Shown: positions 32,887-40,464 of the stretch, piece after piece | How the letters are laid out: every line of letters starts with the position of its first letter | Numbering within the stretch: position 1 is the first letter of the stretch | Source: Lachnoclostridium sp. MSJ-17 | Lineage (GTDB): Bacteria; Bacillota; Clostridia; Oscillospirales; Acutalibacteraceae | Length of the DNA: 44,191 bases | Assembly: GCF_018918205.1 (NCBI RefSeq) | Contig: NZ_JAHLQB010000057.1 | Location: forward strand, 1-44,191 | Reading direction: 5' to 3' | Program-made: the position numbers and the translations under genes | Notes under the pieces: generated by a model | Seen by the model: the letters and a program-made list of their open reading frames with translations, nothing else | The model's database searches: none | Told to the model about the DNA's origin: nothing

Positions 32887-33621
32887 CTATCCTTTCTTTT
32901 TCGCGATATACACCGCGCGCTGTTCGTCGTCCGCGGGATCCTCGCGCGTGAAGTCTCCGTAAACGGCAATAAGCTCAAAGTCTGCCCTTTCGAGAGCGTT
33001 TTTCAGCTCCTCACGCGTATATGCCCGTTCAAAAAACTGCTCGCTGTAACGCTGATATGAGCCGTCCTCCTGTTCCTCGAAGAAATCGAGAAGGATCTCG
33101 GTCAGAGCTCCGTCCTCCGTAACGTTCTGCCATGCGCAGAAAACAGTGTCGTTTTCGATCGTAAAAGCGTTGTTTCCGAGTACCTCGCGGTGCTTGTACG
33201 GGGTGTTTACATCAAAAATAAAAAGCCCTCCGCCGTTCATATGCCTTCCGACGCCGGAAAAAGCAGCCTCAACGTCTGACAGCTCGGTCAGATGGTTGAC
33301 ACTGTCAAGGGTGCAGAAGCAGGTGTCGATATTCTCAGCAAGCTCAAGCCTTCTCATATCCTGACAGATATACAGAATACCGTCGCCGCGCATGGCTTCG
33401 CAGAGCATATCCTCGCTTCCGTCGACGCCGAACACATTTACTCCGCGCGATTTCAGCTCACGGGTCAGCGAGCCTGTGCCGCAGGCGAGGTCAAGACAAA
33501 GACCGGTTTCATGATCGAGCTTCGCACACAGGTCAAGCAGGTATTCCGCACGCTCCGGATAGCGCGCGTCCTCCATGAGCGAATCGTAGAACCGTGCGAA
33601 ATCGCTGTAGCTTCCCGTCAT
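32887..33621 (-). CDS. Class I SAM-dependent methyltransferase
   Basis: A 244-residue methyltransferase with the SAM-binding motif LDLACGTGSLTRELKSRG, a motif II-like GVDGSEDMLCEA and LDSVNHLTE. The substrate is not identifiable. It begins with FARFYDSLMEDARYPERAEYL, common to the small UbiE-like group (about 240-250 residues). It overlaps yerC by four bases and is followed by hslO. Confidence 0.85.
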   Translation of the reverse strand: MTGSYSDFARFYDSLMEDARYPERAEYLLDLCAKLDHETGLCLDLACGTGSLTRELKSRGVNVFGVDGSEDMLCEAMRGDGILYICQDMRRLELAENIDTCFCTLDSVNHLTELSDVEAAFSGVGRHMNGGGLFIFDVNTPYKHREVLGNNAFTIENDTVFCAWQNVTEDGALTEILLDFFEEQEDGSYQRYSEQFFERAYTREELKNALERADFELIAVYGDFTREDPADDEQRAVYIAKKKG

Positions 33622-33914
33622 GATTTGCCGTTTATCTTGTCGAGAACGAGAGAGTAGCCGTATGTATCGTTATCAAAAAGCGAGCGTTTTACGCGGCTGA
33701 TGGTAGCAGTGGAAGCGCCTGTCTCCTTGACTATTTCGGTGTAAACCTTCTTTTCGGTGAGCATCTTTGCGACGACAAGACGCTGTGACATCGCCTTGAG
33801 CTCAGCGCTTGTGCATAAATCCTCAAAAAAGCGGTAGCAGTCCTCCTTGCTTTCGAGGGAAAGTATCGCGTCAAACAAAAAATCCGTCGCGTCATTTTTC
33901 AGCTTGGAATTCAT
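33618..33914 (-). CDS. yerC: YerC/YecD-type TrpR-like DNA-binding protein
   Basis: A 98-residue protein of the YerC/YecD group, related to TrpR. The helix-turn-helix is VYTEIVKETGASTATISRVKRSL. Preceding helices include FLFDAILSLESKEDCYRFFED and LKAMSQRLVVAKML. Family members are likely transcription factors with unknown targets. AAGGAGG lies five bases before the ATG. First gene of its operon. Confidence 0.9.
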   Translation of the reverse strand: MNSKLKNDATDFLFDAILSLESKEDCYRFFEDLCTSAELKAMSQRLVVAKMLTEKKVYTEIVKETGASTATISRVKRSLFDNDTYGYSLVLDKINGKS

Positions 33915-33956
33915 AGTTGCCTCCTTGGAGCATTCCGCATAATTTCATACTCTAAA

Positions 33957-33985
33957 ATTTTACCATATAAAAGCGTAAAAGTCAA
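33957..33985 (-). promoter_or_regulatory. Promoter of the yerC-hslO operon
   Basis: On minus, TTGACT (33985-33980), 17 bp, TAAAAT (33962-33957). Confidence 0.7.
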
Positions 33986-34019
33986 AGCATTTTCAAAATT
34001 ATTTATCACACGAAAAAAG

Positions 34020-34043
34020 AACGGCGGGAAAAATCCTGCCGTT
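34020..34043 (-). terminator. Terminator of the beta-helix protein gene
   Basis: AACGGCAGG pairs with CCCGCCGTT on minus (one mismatch) around ATTTTT, then CTTTTTTC. Confidence 0.8.
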
Positions 34044-34052
34044 CATAATAAT

Positions 34053-36671
34053 TCAGCTTATGTTAATGACCTTGACCTCGCAGTTTACAGACTTGCCGTT
34101 GTGCGTCGTCGCGGTGATTATCGCGCCGCCTGTTGACTTCGCTGTCAGCTCGCCTGTTTCGCTGTTGACCTTGCAGACGACCGGGTCGCTGGACTTGTAG
34201 GTCACGGTCGACATTCCGCCCTCAAGTATCGCCTCAAGCTGCGCGGTTTCGCCTGTCTTGAGGGAAACGTTCGTCTTGTTGAGCGAGATAGACTTCGGCG
34301 GCGGACCGACTGTGATCTCACATGTCGCCTTGAGTCCGTTGAAGGTCGAAGCGGTGACGGTCGCCGTACCCATTGTAACGGCAAACAGATTGCCCTTCTG
34401 GTCGATCCTGATTACGCTCTCGTCGCTCGACGAGAAGGTTATCGCTGAAGCGGAGCCCTCGTTGATGCTCGCCTTGAGAGTCAGTCTTTCGCCTGAACCG
34501 ATATCGAGCTTGGTCTTGTCAAGCTTGATTGAGCCAGGCGCTTTTTTGACGATGATATTGCAGCTCGCGGGCTTCTCGTTGTAGGTCTTTGCTACGACGG
34601 TAGCAGTGCCTGTCTTTTTTGCCGTAACAAGTCCGCCGATCTTCTCTACATCAACGCTGTCGGAGTTGTTCGAGTAGTAGTAAATCTTCTGAGCCGCAGA
34701 GCCCTCGGGAAGTGTGCTGTTCAGATCAAACTGCTCTCCCTCGCCGAGAGTTAGCATGTTTTTGTTGAGAGTAATGCTGTCGGGAGCGTCGAATACCTGA
34801 ACATAGCTCGACGCCGAAACGCCGTTGCCCGAGGTGACAGTGACCTCGCAAGAGCCCTTGCCTACTGCGCGGATCCTGCCGTCGTACTCAACCTTCGCGA
34901 CGCTCGGGTCGCTTGTCGTCCACATGTAGCAGGTCTTTGCTCCCGCGGGCGACGATGTTATCGAATAAACGTAGCTCTCTCCTATGCCCATTGTGATCCT
35001 GTTCCAGTTGAGTGAAATCGACTCAAGCTCAGCCTCGGCGCTGTAGTTTTTGCCTGAGGTCGCCTTGGCGTCCTTCGCCTCATAAACGGCTTTGTATTTG
35101 TACTCGCGGATAGTGTTTCCGCTGACGTTTGAAATCTTTGACTTGCTCATCGCGGCGACTCCGCAGTCCTTTGTGCCGCTGATGTAGTTGTTCTTGACTG
35201 CCTGCGCAGAGCTTGAATTGTTGAGCTGGATAGCGTCCGCTCCCGAATCGGCAACACGGCAGTCGGAAATTGTGCCTATCCACGAATCGTCTGCGTAAAT
35301 GCCGCTGTTGAGGCTGCCCTCGATATCGCAGCCGCTGATCGTCTTTACAACGCTGTCGTCGGTCATCGCGATGCCGTGGTACTTTACCTTGTCAAATGAG
35401 TTCGCGGAACAGCGGACAAGGTTGTTGCCCATATCAACACAGCTCGCGTCGCTGAGCTGTATTCCGTAGCCGCTGCAGTCAACGGTATTGCCGAATATCC
35501 TGATGCCGGTGATATAGTAATCGCCCTTCGGCAGAGCTCCGCTGCCGTCCTCAAAGGCTGAGTACTTCTTGGAAACTACCTTGCCGATTACGGATATACC
35601 CGCGTACTGGTAAGGCGCGTAGATGTCCTTTACAGTGCCGCAGTTCTTGATCGTGTTGTCTGATATTAGAATATTGCTGTCGGTCGGCCGGATATAGTCC
35701 TCGGAGATGTCGGTCGAGGTATTTCCCTCATTTGCAAGAACACTTGCGGGATACATTCCCTGACCTCCGTCAAACATTGAGTAAATCGCGATTCCTCTGG
35801 GTGTACCGTCAATGACATTGCCGGAAATCTCAACATTTTTCCAGTTCATGCCCTGAATCGCGGCGCTCGTCATATCGGTGAAGGTATTATTACGGATCTT
35901 GACTCCGTCAAACGGCGCGTTCAGGATCGCGGTGTGGGTGCCTATTCCTCTGGGGCAGTTGACAAAGTCGCAGTTTTCGATGCGGATATTCTTCATCGTC
36001 AGCGCTTCGGAACGGCACTGAACGATATGACCGCTCTTCAGAATATCGAGCTGGATAGCCTCGTAGCCTACCTCGTCCTCGTCCATGATCTGATCGCGCA
36101 AGGAGCAATCGAGGATATTGAAGCCGTCGACTCCCGCGATTTCCATCATATGACCGTTATGCTCGTTCTGGAAGGTCACGCCCTTCATTGTGAAGTTCTT
36201 TGCGTGAGCGACCTTGATCATCGTGTTTGAGGTGCCGCCGCCGTCGAAAATTCCGCCCTCGACGAGAATATTCGAGTGAGCGTCATAGCCGATCGCGCCG
36301 GAATCCTCAGTGTCGTAATCGCCGGTACGGAGCATATTCGCGGTCGCTTCAGGATCGCGGTTGAGTGTGACTCCGCCGAGAGATAAAATTGTGTTGCTGT
36401 ATATATGAAGCGCCCTTGTGAGGTCGTAGCTGCCCGGCTCTACCGTAACGCGGTAGACATTGTTCTCGCTCGCGCCGCATCTCGCGGTATCGAGAGCCGA
36501 CTGTATTGCGCTGTAGGTGCCGTAGTCGCTGATCTGCGAGGCACGGACAAACAGCTCGGTCTGTTCGGTCAAATCAGCGCTTGACGTCTGCGCGTTCGCG
36601 GCTGTGCAAAAGGCGGTCGCCACAGCGAGAGAAATCAGGACAGCCGCGGTTTTTTTGAATAAACCTCTCAA
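34053..36671 (-). CDS. Secreted right-handed beta-helix protein with Ig-like repeats
   Basis: An 872-residue secreted protein. A signal peptide (FKKTAAVLISLAVATAFCTA) ends at AANA near residue 27. From about residue 45 to 545 the sequence repeats IRxxxFxNC/IxxNxI patterns of a pectate-lyase-like parallel beta-helix, for example ENCDFVNCPRGIGTHTA and ISDNTIKNCGTVKDI. Four bacterial Ig-like (BIG2) repeats follow to the C-terminus, each beginning like SITLNKNMLTLGEGEQFDL or SIKLDKTKLDIGSGERLTL. No dockerin or membrane anchor is visible. It may be a polysaccharide lyase, hydrolase or adhesin; the active site is not recognisable. The start is TTG at 36671, seven bases after GGAGG. Confidence 0.85.
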   Translation of the reverse strand: MRGLFKKTAAVLISLAVATAFCTAANAQTSSADLTEQTELFVRASQISDYGTYSAIQSALDTARCGASENNVYRVTVEPGSYDLTRALHIYSNTILSLGGVTLNRDPEATANMLRTGDYDTEDSGAIGYDAHSNILVEGGIFDGGGTSNTMIKVAHAKNFTMKGVTFQNEHNGHMMEIAGVDGFNILDCSLRDQIMDEDEVGYEAIQLDILKSGHIVQCRSEALTMKNIRIENCDFVNCPRGIGTHTAILNAPFDGVKIRNNTFTDMTSAAIQGMNWKNVEISGNVIDGTPRGIAIYSMFDGGQGMYPASVLANEGNTSTDISEDYIRPTDSNILISDNTIKNCGTVKDIYAPYQYAGISVIGKVVSKKYSAFEDGSGALPKGDYYITGIRIFGNTVDCSGYGIQLSDASCVDMGNNLVRCSANSFDKVKYHGIAMTDDSVVKTISGCDIEGSLNSGIYADDSWIGTISDCRVADSGADAIQLNNSSSAQAVKNNYISGTKDCGVAAMSKSKISNVSGNTIREYKYKAVYEAKDAKATSGKNYSAEAELESISLNWNRITMGIGESYVYSITSSPAGAKTCYMWTTSDPSVAKVEYDGRIRAVGKGSCEVTVTSGNGVSASSYVQVFDAPDSITLNKNMLTLGEGEQFDLNSTLPEGSAAQKIYYYSNNSDSVDVEKIGGLVTAKKTGTATVVAKTYNEKPASCNIIVKKAPGSIKLDKTKLDIGSGERLTLKASINEGSASAITFSSSDESVIRIDQKGNLFAVTMGTATVTASTFNGLKATCEITVGPPPKSISLNKTNVSLKTGETAQLEAILEGGMSTVTYKSSDPVVCKVNSETGELTAKSTGGAIITATTHNGKSVNCEVKVINIS

Positions 36672-36724
36672 AAGCTCACCTCCAAAATTCTATATTAAAA
36701 TTCTCCAAAAGAAAGTTCCATTTT

Positions 36725-36753
36725 ATTGTACCCGATTTGATTACAAAAGTCAA
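36725..36753 (-). promoter_or_regulatory. Promoter of the beta-helix protein gene
   Basis: On minus, TTGACT (36753-36748), 17 bp, TACAAT (36730-36725). Confidence 0.7.
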
Positions 36754-36867
36754 CCATATTTGTCATTTTTTCACAGAGAATTCACAGAAATTTTTTGATG
36801 ATTTTTGTAGTTTAAGAACATATTTCAAAACGATTTATGTATAATTGGATAAATACGCTTTTGAATA

Positions 36868-36883
36868 GTTACATCGATGTAAC
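36868..36883. promoter_or_regulatory. Perfect 16-bp palindrome
   Basis: GTTACATCGATGTAAC is its own reverse complement. It lies in the gap (36672-36968) upstream of the beta-helix gene and downstream of gatD, about 115 bases before the beta-helix -35. It looks like a binding site for a dimeric regulator, unknown which. Nothing else stands out in the gap apart from the promoter and terminator listed. Confidence 0.45.
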
Positions 36884-36903
36884 ATTTCGGAGCGTAAAAA
36901 ACA

Positions 36904-36930
36904 AAAGGCGTGCAACGGGTACACGCCTTT
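36904..36930 (-). terminator. Terminator of the murT-gatD operon
   Basis: AAAGGCGTG pairs with CACGCCTTT on minus around a nine-base loop and is followed by TGTTTTTTACG. Confidence 0.78.
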
Positions 36931-36968
36931 CTTCACATTCACATAATAATTCAATTGAAAAAACTGTC

Positions 36969-37673
36969 TTACTGCTCCATTCGCGCCTGTAATTCCCGCA
37001 CAGTCACCTCGTAGCCCTTGACAGCTAACGGATTCGGCTCAGCGTCTTTGCCGGTGACAAGCTTGTTGATATAGGTCAGGAATTCGGGGTTTTTCATCAA
37101 AACGGGACCTGTTAGGTGTGTGCAGAAAAGATTGTTCAGCCGCACGCCCTCTCCTGTACTGTCGGAACAGTTGGAAAGACCGAGCTTGACGGTGAACATG
37201 GGCTTGTCAATTCCCTTGATTTCGCTGCATTTGTTGATGAATCCTACAAGCGGACGGCTGAGAAAATCCGCCGTGAATACCGCGTCGGCAGTGTTGCGCG
37301 TCTTGTTCTGCTCCGTTACGGTAAAATCAAAGAGGTTCAGCCCGGCATAAGTCCTGCCGTCGCAGTCCTCAATGGTCTTGCCGAGCATTTCAAAGGAGTT
37401 GCCGGTCAGAAGCGCGACCTTGCCGCTGTCGACGTACGCCTTGAACGCGTCTCTTCTCGGAATGAAATCGGCGAGAACGGACTTCTGTCCGCGCTCTGTG
37501 CCGGAACCGATATAGACAAAATCGAACTCGGAAAAATCTACATCGTCGCCGTAGCTCTTCTTTATTACCTCGCAGGACTCGCCTGTTTTTATTATCATAT
37601 CGCGAATCGCGAGAACATTGGCGTACTCGCCGTAGAGGTTCATTACGTCGTGGTACAAATGTAAAATCTTCAT
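36969..37673 (-). CDS. gatD: GatD-like type I glutamine amidotransferase lacking catalytic residues
   Basis: The partner of MurT. In Staphylococcus aureus, GatD supplies ammonia for amidation of the lipid II stem glutamate. This 234-residue protein keeps the overall fold: HLYHDVMNLYGEYANVLAIR at the start, then FVYIGSGTERGQ, and LTGPVLMKNPEFL near the end. However, the segment that should read ICGGYQ with the nucleophilic Cys is LTGNSFEMLGK (Gly91 at the Cys position), and the catalytic YLHGP is HLTGP (Thr188 at the His position). Glutaminase activity is therefore doubtful. It follows MurT with a one-base gap. ATG at 37673 has GGGTG upstream. Confidence 0.85.
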   Translation of the reverse strand: MKILHLYHDVMNLYGEYANVLAIRDMIIKTGESCEVIKKSYGDDVDFSEFDFVYIGSGTERGQKSVLADFIPRRDAFKAYVDSGKVALLTGNSFEMLGKTIEDCDGRTYAGLNLFDFTVTEQNKTRNTADAVFTADFLSRPLVGFINKCSEIKGIDKPMFTVKLGLSNCSDSTGEGVRLNNLFCTHLTGPVLMKNPEFLTYINKLVTGKDAEPNPLAVKGYEVTVRELQARMEQ

Positions 37674-37674
37674 A

Positions 37675-39000
37675 TCATTCACCCTTTACCCGCGCGAGGA
37701 ACTTGCCCTTATCCGAGAAGCAGGTGATCGCGTAGATATACTCCTTCCTGTCGCTGTCGAGATAGCTGACAGCCTCGTTGATATCCTCAAAGCAGTGAAT
37801 TCTCTCCGCGGGAATATCAGTGTACTCGAACCTGAGCGCGAGGTCGTTGACATACTTGCCCGCAAGGACGATCTGTCCGACATTATCGCTGTTGAGCATA
37901 TCAAAATCGATATCCCACAGCCACGAGACGTCGCTTGTAAAATACTTTCTGCTGACCGCGTCGACGATTATCATTACGTCGCAGCCCTCCTTGTAAGCGG
38001 AGGCAACCCGAAGGCTCTGGTCGTAGGAAATGCTGTTCTCGTGCTTTGAGGTGAGCAGGGTTCCGCGGCGGCTGCCGAGCTCAAAGGTGATGACTCTGCC
38101 GTTTTTCAGCACGTAGTCGTTCATATCAGCGGCGATTTCCGCTCCGTCGATACCGGCAATGCGGGCTACGGTGTACGCGGAAAGGATATTGTATATATTA
38201 TAAAGGGATTTAAGCGCGAGGGTGATGCGGTACTTGCCGTCGATCACCATCTCGCCGCCGTCGAGGTCAACCGAGGTGATGGTATAATCAGTGTCGTGAC
38301 GCTTGTAGCCGCAGGAAGTGCAGGCGTAGTGACCGATATGGTTATAGTGGTAGGTGGAAAAATTCATCGGCTTGCGGCAAACGGGACAGTAAGCTCCGTC
38401 GTTGTAGGCACTGACAAGTGTGTCGGTATCTGACGAGAGCTTGTCCGCTCCGAACCAGATAACGTCCTTTTTATCCTTGCCGAAGAGCGATACAAGCGGG
38501 TCGTCGGCGTTCAGGATAAGCTGAGTGCCGTCGCAGATGCTGTCGCTGAGCGCGTCGAAAACCCATTCGGGATGTCCGTTGCGGGTCAGCTGGTCGCGGT
38601 AAAGATTTGTAATGACATAGTGCGTGGGCTTGATGAACCTGAAGGTGTAGCGCGCAAAACGTTCGTCGCTTTCGATCAACAGAATATCGCTCTTTACCTT
38701 TCCGCCGAGGGTGGCGTTGCTGAGAACAAGAGTAGTCACGCCCTCGATCTGATTTGAGCCCTCGCGGTTCCACGCGACCTTTTTACCGTTCTTGCCGAGA
38801 ATATGCGCGATCATCTCAACGGTAGAGGTCTTGCCGTTCGAGCCTGTGACCGCGATGATGTAATCGGGCAATGACACCCTGCTGAGAATATCGGGACAGA
38901 GCTTGAGCGCGATCTGTCCGGGCAAGCTGCTGCCCTTGCCGATGAGCTTTCCGACAAAACGCAGGAGCTTACATACCAAAATCGTAATAAAAACCTTCAT
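37675..39000 (-). CDS. murT: MurT-type ligase (lipid II isoglutaminyl synthase subunit)
   Basis: A Mur-ligase homologue of 441 residues that amidates D-Glu of peptidoglycan precursors to isoglutamine with GatD. The ATP-binding motif is AVTGSNGKTSTVEMI; the middle domain includes NREGSNQIEGVTTLVL, LLIESDE and a four-cysteine zinc ribbon (CPVC and CTSC), typical of MurT. The C-terminal domain includes NGRVITFELG and SISYDQSLRVA. An N-terminal hydrophobic stretch (FITILVCKLLRFVGKLIG) is likely membrane-associated. GGAGG lies five bases before the ATG at 39000. Promoter at 39030-39058. Translation probably couples to gatD. Confidence 0.93.
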   Translation of the reverse strand: MKVFITILVCKLLRFVGKLIGKGSSLPGQIALKLCPDILSRVSLPDYIIAVTGSNGKTSTVEMIAHILGKNGKKVAWNREGSNQIEGVTTLVLSNATLGGKVKSDILLIESDERFARYTFRFIKPTHYVITNLYRDQLTRNGHPEWVFDALSDSICDGTQLILNADDPLVSLFGKDKKDVIWFGADKLSSDTDTLVSAYNDGAYCPVCRKPMNFSTYHYNHIGHYACTSCGYKRHDTDYTITSVDLDGGEMVIDGKYRITLALKSLYNIYNILSAYTVARIAGIDGAEIAADMNDYVLKNGRVITFELGSRRGTLLTSKHENSISYDQSLRVASAYKEGCDVMIIVDAVSRKYFTSDVSWLWDIDFDMLNSDNVGQIVLAGKYVNDLALRFEYTDIPAERIHCFEDINEAVSYLDSDRKEYIYAITCFSDKGKFLARVKGE

Positions 39001-39029
39001 ACGCGCCTCCAAATCAAAAACTAATACCT

Positions 39030-39058
39030 ATTATACGCCTTTCGCACTGTTTTTTCAA
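39030..39058 (-). promoter_or_regulatory. Promoter of murT-gatD
   Basis: On minus, TTGAAA (39058-39053), 17 bp, TATAAT (39035-39030). Confidence 0.75.
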
Positions 39059-39087
39059 GGGCTTTTGCCATTACCGCAGCCTTTGAA

Positions 39088-39639
39088 TCAAATACTGTCA
39101 GTAAACATATTGTCCTTTGCTGCGAGCACGGCGGCTTTCATTTCGTCGTAGTCGTCCCAAAGCGGCTTTGGAGTGTATTTTTTCCACTCGTCAAGCCTGT
39201 CCTCAATGAAAAACTCACGCATGCGCGAGGCGGACATATCGATGATCTTCGAAACGTACAGCTCAGCAACCGACACGCCCTCAACGCTGTCAAACCAGCT
39301 GACTCTGCGTTCTTCCTTGCCCGAGACGAGCAGATCAGGCGCCTTTCCGAAGCGTTCCCTGACGTTTTTGAGCACGTAGTCGCCCCATTTTGACGTATTG
39401 CCGACGCCGATATCGGGCAGAGGATAGATCTCGACCGTATCGCCGAACACCTCGCGGAGAAAACGCTCTCTCTGTTCATAAGTATAGGGATTCTTGGCGG
39501 TTCCACTCTCCTGCGACGAACCTACGAAGATCCCGACCTTTTCGCAGACGGCAGCCGCCTTTTCTATCATGTACACATGACCCGTGTGCAGGGTCTGGAA
39601 GCGGCCTACGGTCACACCCAGCTCAAACGGCTTATTCAT
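39088..39639 (-). CDS. Nicotinamide-nucleotide adenylyltransferase-like cytidylyltransferase family protein
   Basis: A 183-residue nucleotidyltransferase with GRFQTLHTGH (residues 12-21), the (H)xGH signature of the cytidylyltransferase fold, and the second nucleotide motif SASRMREFF in the C-terminal half. The NadR/NadM type of NMN adenylyltransferase is the best fit, making NAD from NMN and ATP. The neighbouring nicotinamidase supports NAD salvage, but nicotinate- or other mononucleotide activity is possible. No ribosylnicotinamide-kinase domain is attached. GAGGGGG lies seven bases before the ATG. It starts 12 bases after the pncA-like gene. Confidence 0.8.
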   Translation of the reverse strand: MNKPFELGVTVGRFQTLHTGHVYMIEKAAAVCEKVGIFVGSSQESGTAKNPYTYEQRERFLREVFGDTVEIYPLPDIGVGNTSKWGDYVLKNVRERFGKAPDLLVSGKEERRVSWFDSVEGVSVAELYVSKIIDMSASRMREFFIEDRLDEWKKYTPKPLWDDYDEMKAAVLAAKDNMFTDSI

Positions 39640-39651
39640 GCAATAACCCCC

Positions 39652-40176
39652 TCAGATAACGTCGATCTGGCAGCTTCTCATTGTGGCGAGAGCCGCCTTG
39701 TGAGCCTGAACGGTAACTCCCGCGCAGCAGGCTGAGTCAACTGCTATGGGCTTCTCCGGAAAATTCGCCTTGAGCAGCAGCGCGTTGCTGACGACGCAGA
39801 TGTCCGTACACAAGCCGATAGTTTCAATCGAAAAATCCTCTTCACCTGCGGCGGCTTCAATCAGCTTCGGAAGCTTTACCGAGCCGAAGGTTGGCTTTTC
39901 AACCGTCATGTACTCTCTGTTTTCTAGCGCTGACGCGACGCTTTTGTCGAGCTTCCAGCCGTCGGTACCCTTTATGCAGTGCGGCACAGGAAGCTTTCTG
40001 CCCTCGGCGGTTTCGGAATAGTTATCATAATGAGTATCTAGGGTTACGAAAATTTCTCCGTCAAAGCTCTTTATCTTTTCAACGACCTTCTCAACTATCG
40101 CTGCAGCCTCGCTGCTTCCGAGTGCGCCGTCGACAAAGTCCTTCTGCATATCCACAACAACCAAAAAACGCTTCAT
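39652..40176 (-). CDS. pncA: Nicotinamidase-like isochorismatase-family hydrolase
   Basis: A 174-residue cysteine hydrolase. The catalytic triad of nicotinamidases fits: Asp9 (VVVDMQKDF), Lys94 (VEKPTFGS) and Cys127 (GLCTDICVVS). The metal-binding pattern DTHYDNY...PHC (Asp47, His49, His66) also fits. It would convert nicotinamide to nicotinate for NAD salvage. The adjacent NMN adenylyltransferase-like gene supports this, although other isochorismatase-family amidases look similar. AAGGA lies seven bases before the ATG. Its promoter is covered by a palindrome. Confidence 0.82.
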   Translation of the reverse strand: MKRFLVVVDMQKDFVDGALGSSEAAAIVEKVVEKIKSFDGEIFVTLDTHYDNYSETAEGRKLPVPHCIKGTDGWKLDKSVASALENREYMTVEKPTFGSVKLPKLIEAAAGEEDFSIETIGLCTDICVVSNALLLKANFPEKPIAVDSACCAGVTVQAHKAALATMRSCQIDVI

Positions 40177-40216
40177 GAGCTATTCCTTCTCCTCTGTCAT
40201 TTCAGTAATCTTAGCA

Positions 40217-40247
40217 TGATAATATCACATTGTGATTATCACGTCAA
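40217..40247 (-). promoter_or_regulatory. Promoter and palindromic operator of the NAD-salvage pair
   Basis: On minus, TTGACG (40247-40242), 17 bp, TATTAT (40224-40219). A 25-bp imperfect palindrome (40217-40241), with arms TGATAAT-ATCACA and TGTGAT-TATCA, covers the whole spacer and the -10. A repressor bound there would block transcription. The regulator is unknown. Confidence 0.6.
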
Positions 40248-40306
40248 CACTAATTTGAGCAATTTGCGGAACTGCCCTTTTCCGTCGAAAAATAAGGCGG
40301 AAATGA

Positions 40307-40334
40307 TTGACAAATCGGGGAAATGTACTATAAT
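40307..40334 (+). promoter_or_regulatory. Promoter of the tagGH-licD cluster
   Basis: TTGACA (40307-40312), 16 bp, TATAAT (40329-40334). The 5' untranslated leader is about 120 bases; an overlapping short frame in it is not convincing. A weaker TTGAGT/TATATT pair lies nearer the gene. Confidence 0.65.
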
Positions 40335-40464
40335 GGTATTAGTATGGACAAGTGTGCAAACACGCGTCTCACGGAGGTGAAAAGCTCTTGTAATTTTGCC
40401 GTCATTTTGAGTAAATCCAACTGTTATTTGTATATTTTCTCTATACGTTTAAGGAGGTTGTTTT

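Noticed and set aside
36780..36860. A plus-strand promoter leading to a small RNA near 36850
   Set aside because: A TATAAT is present but no matching -35, and the hairpin downstream has its U-run on the minus strand.
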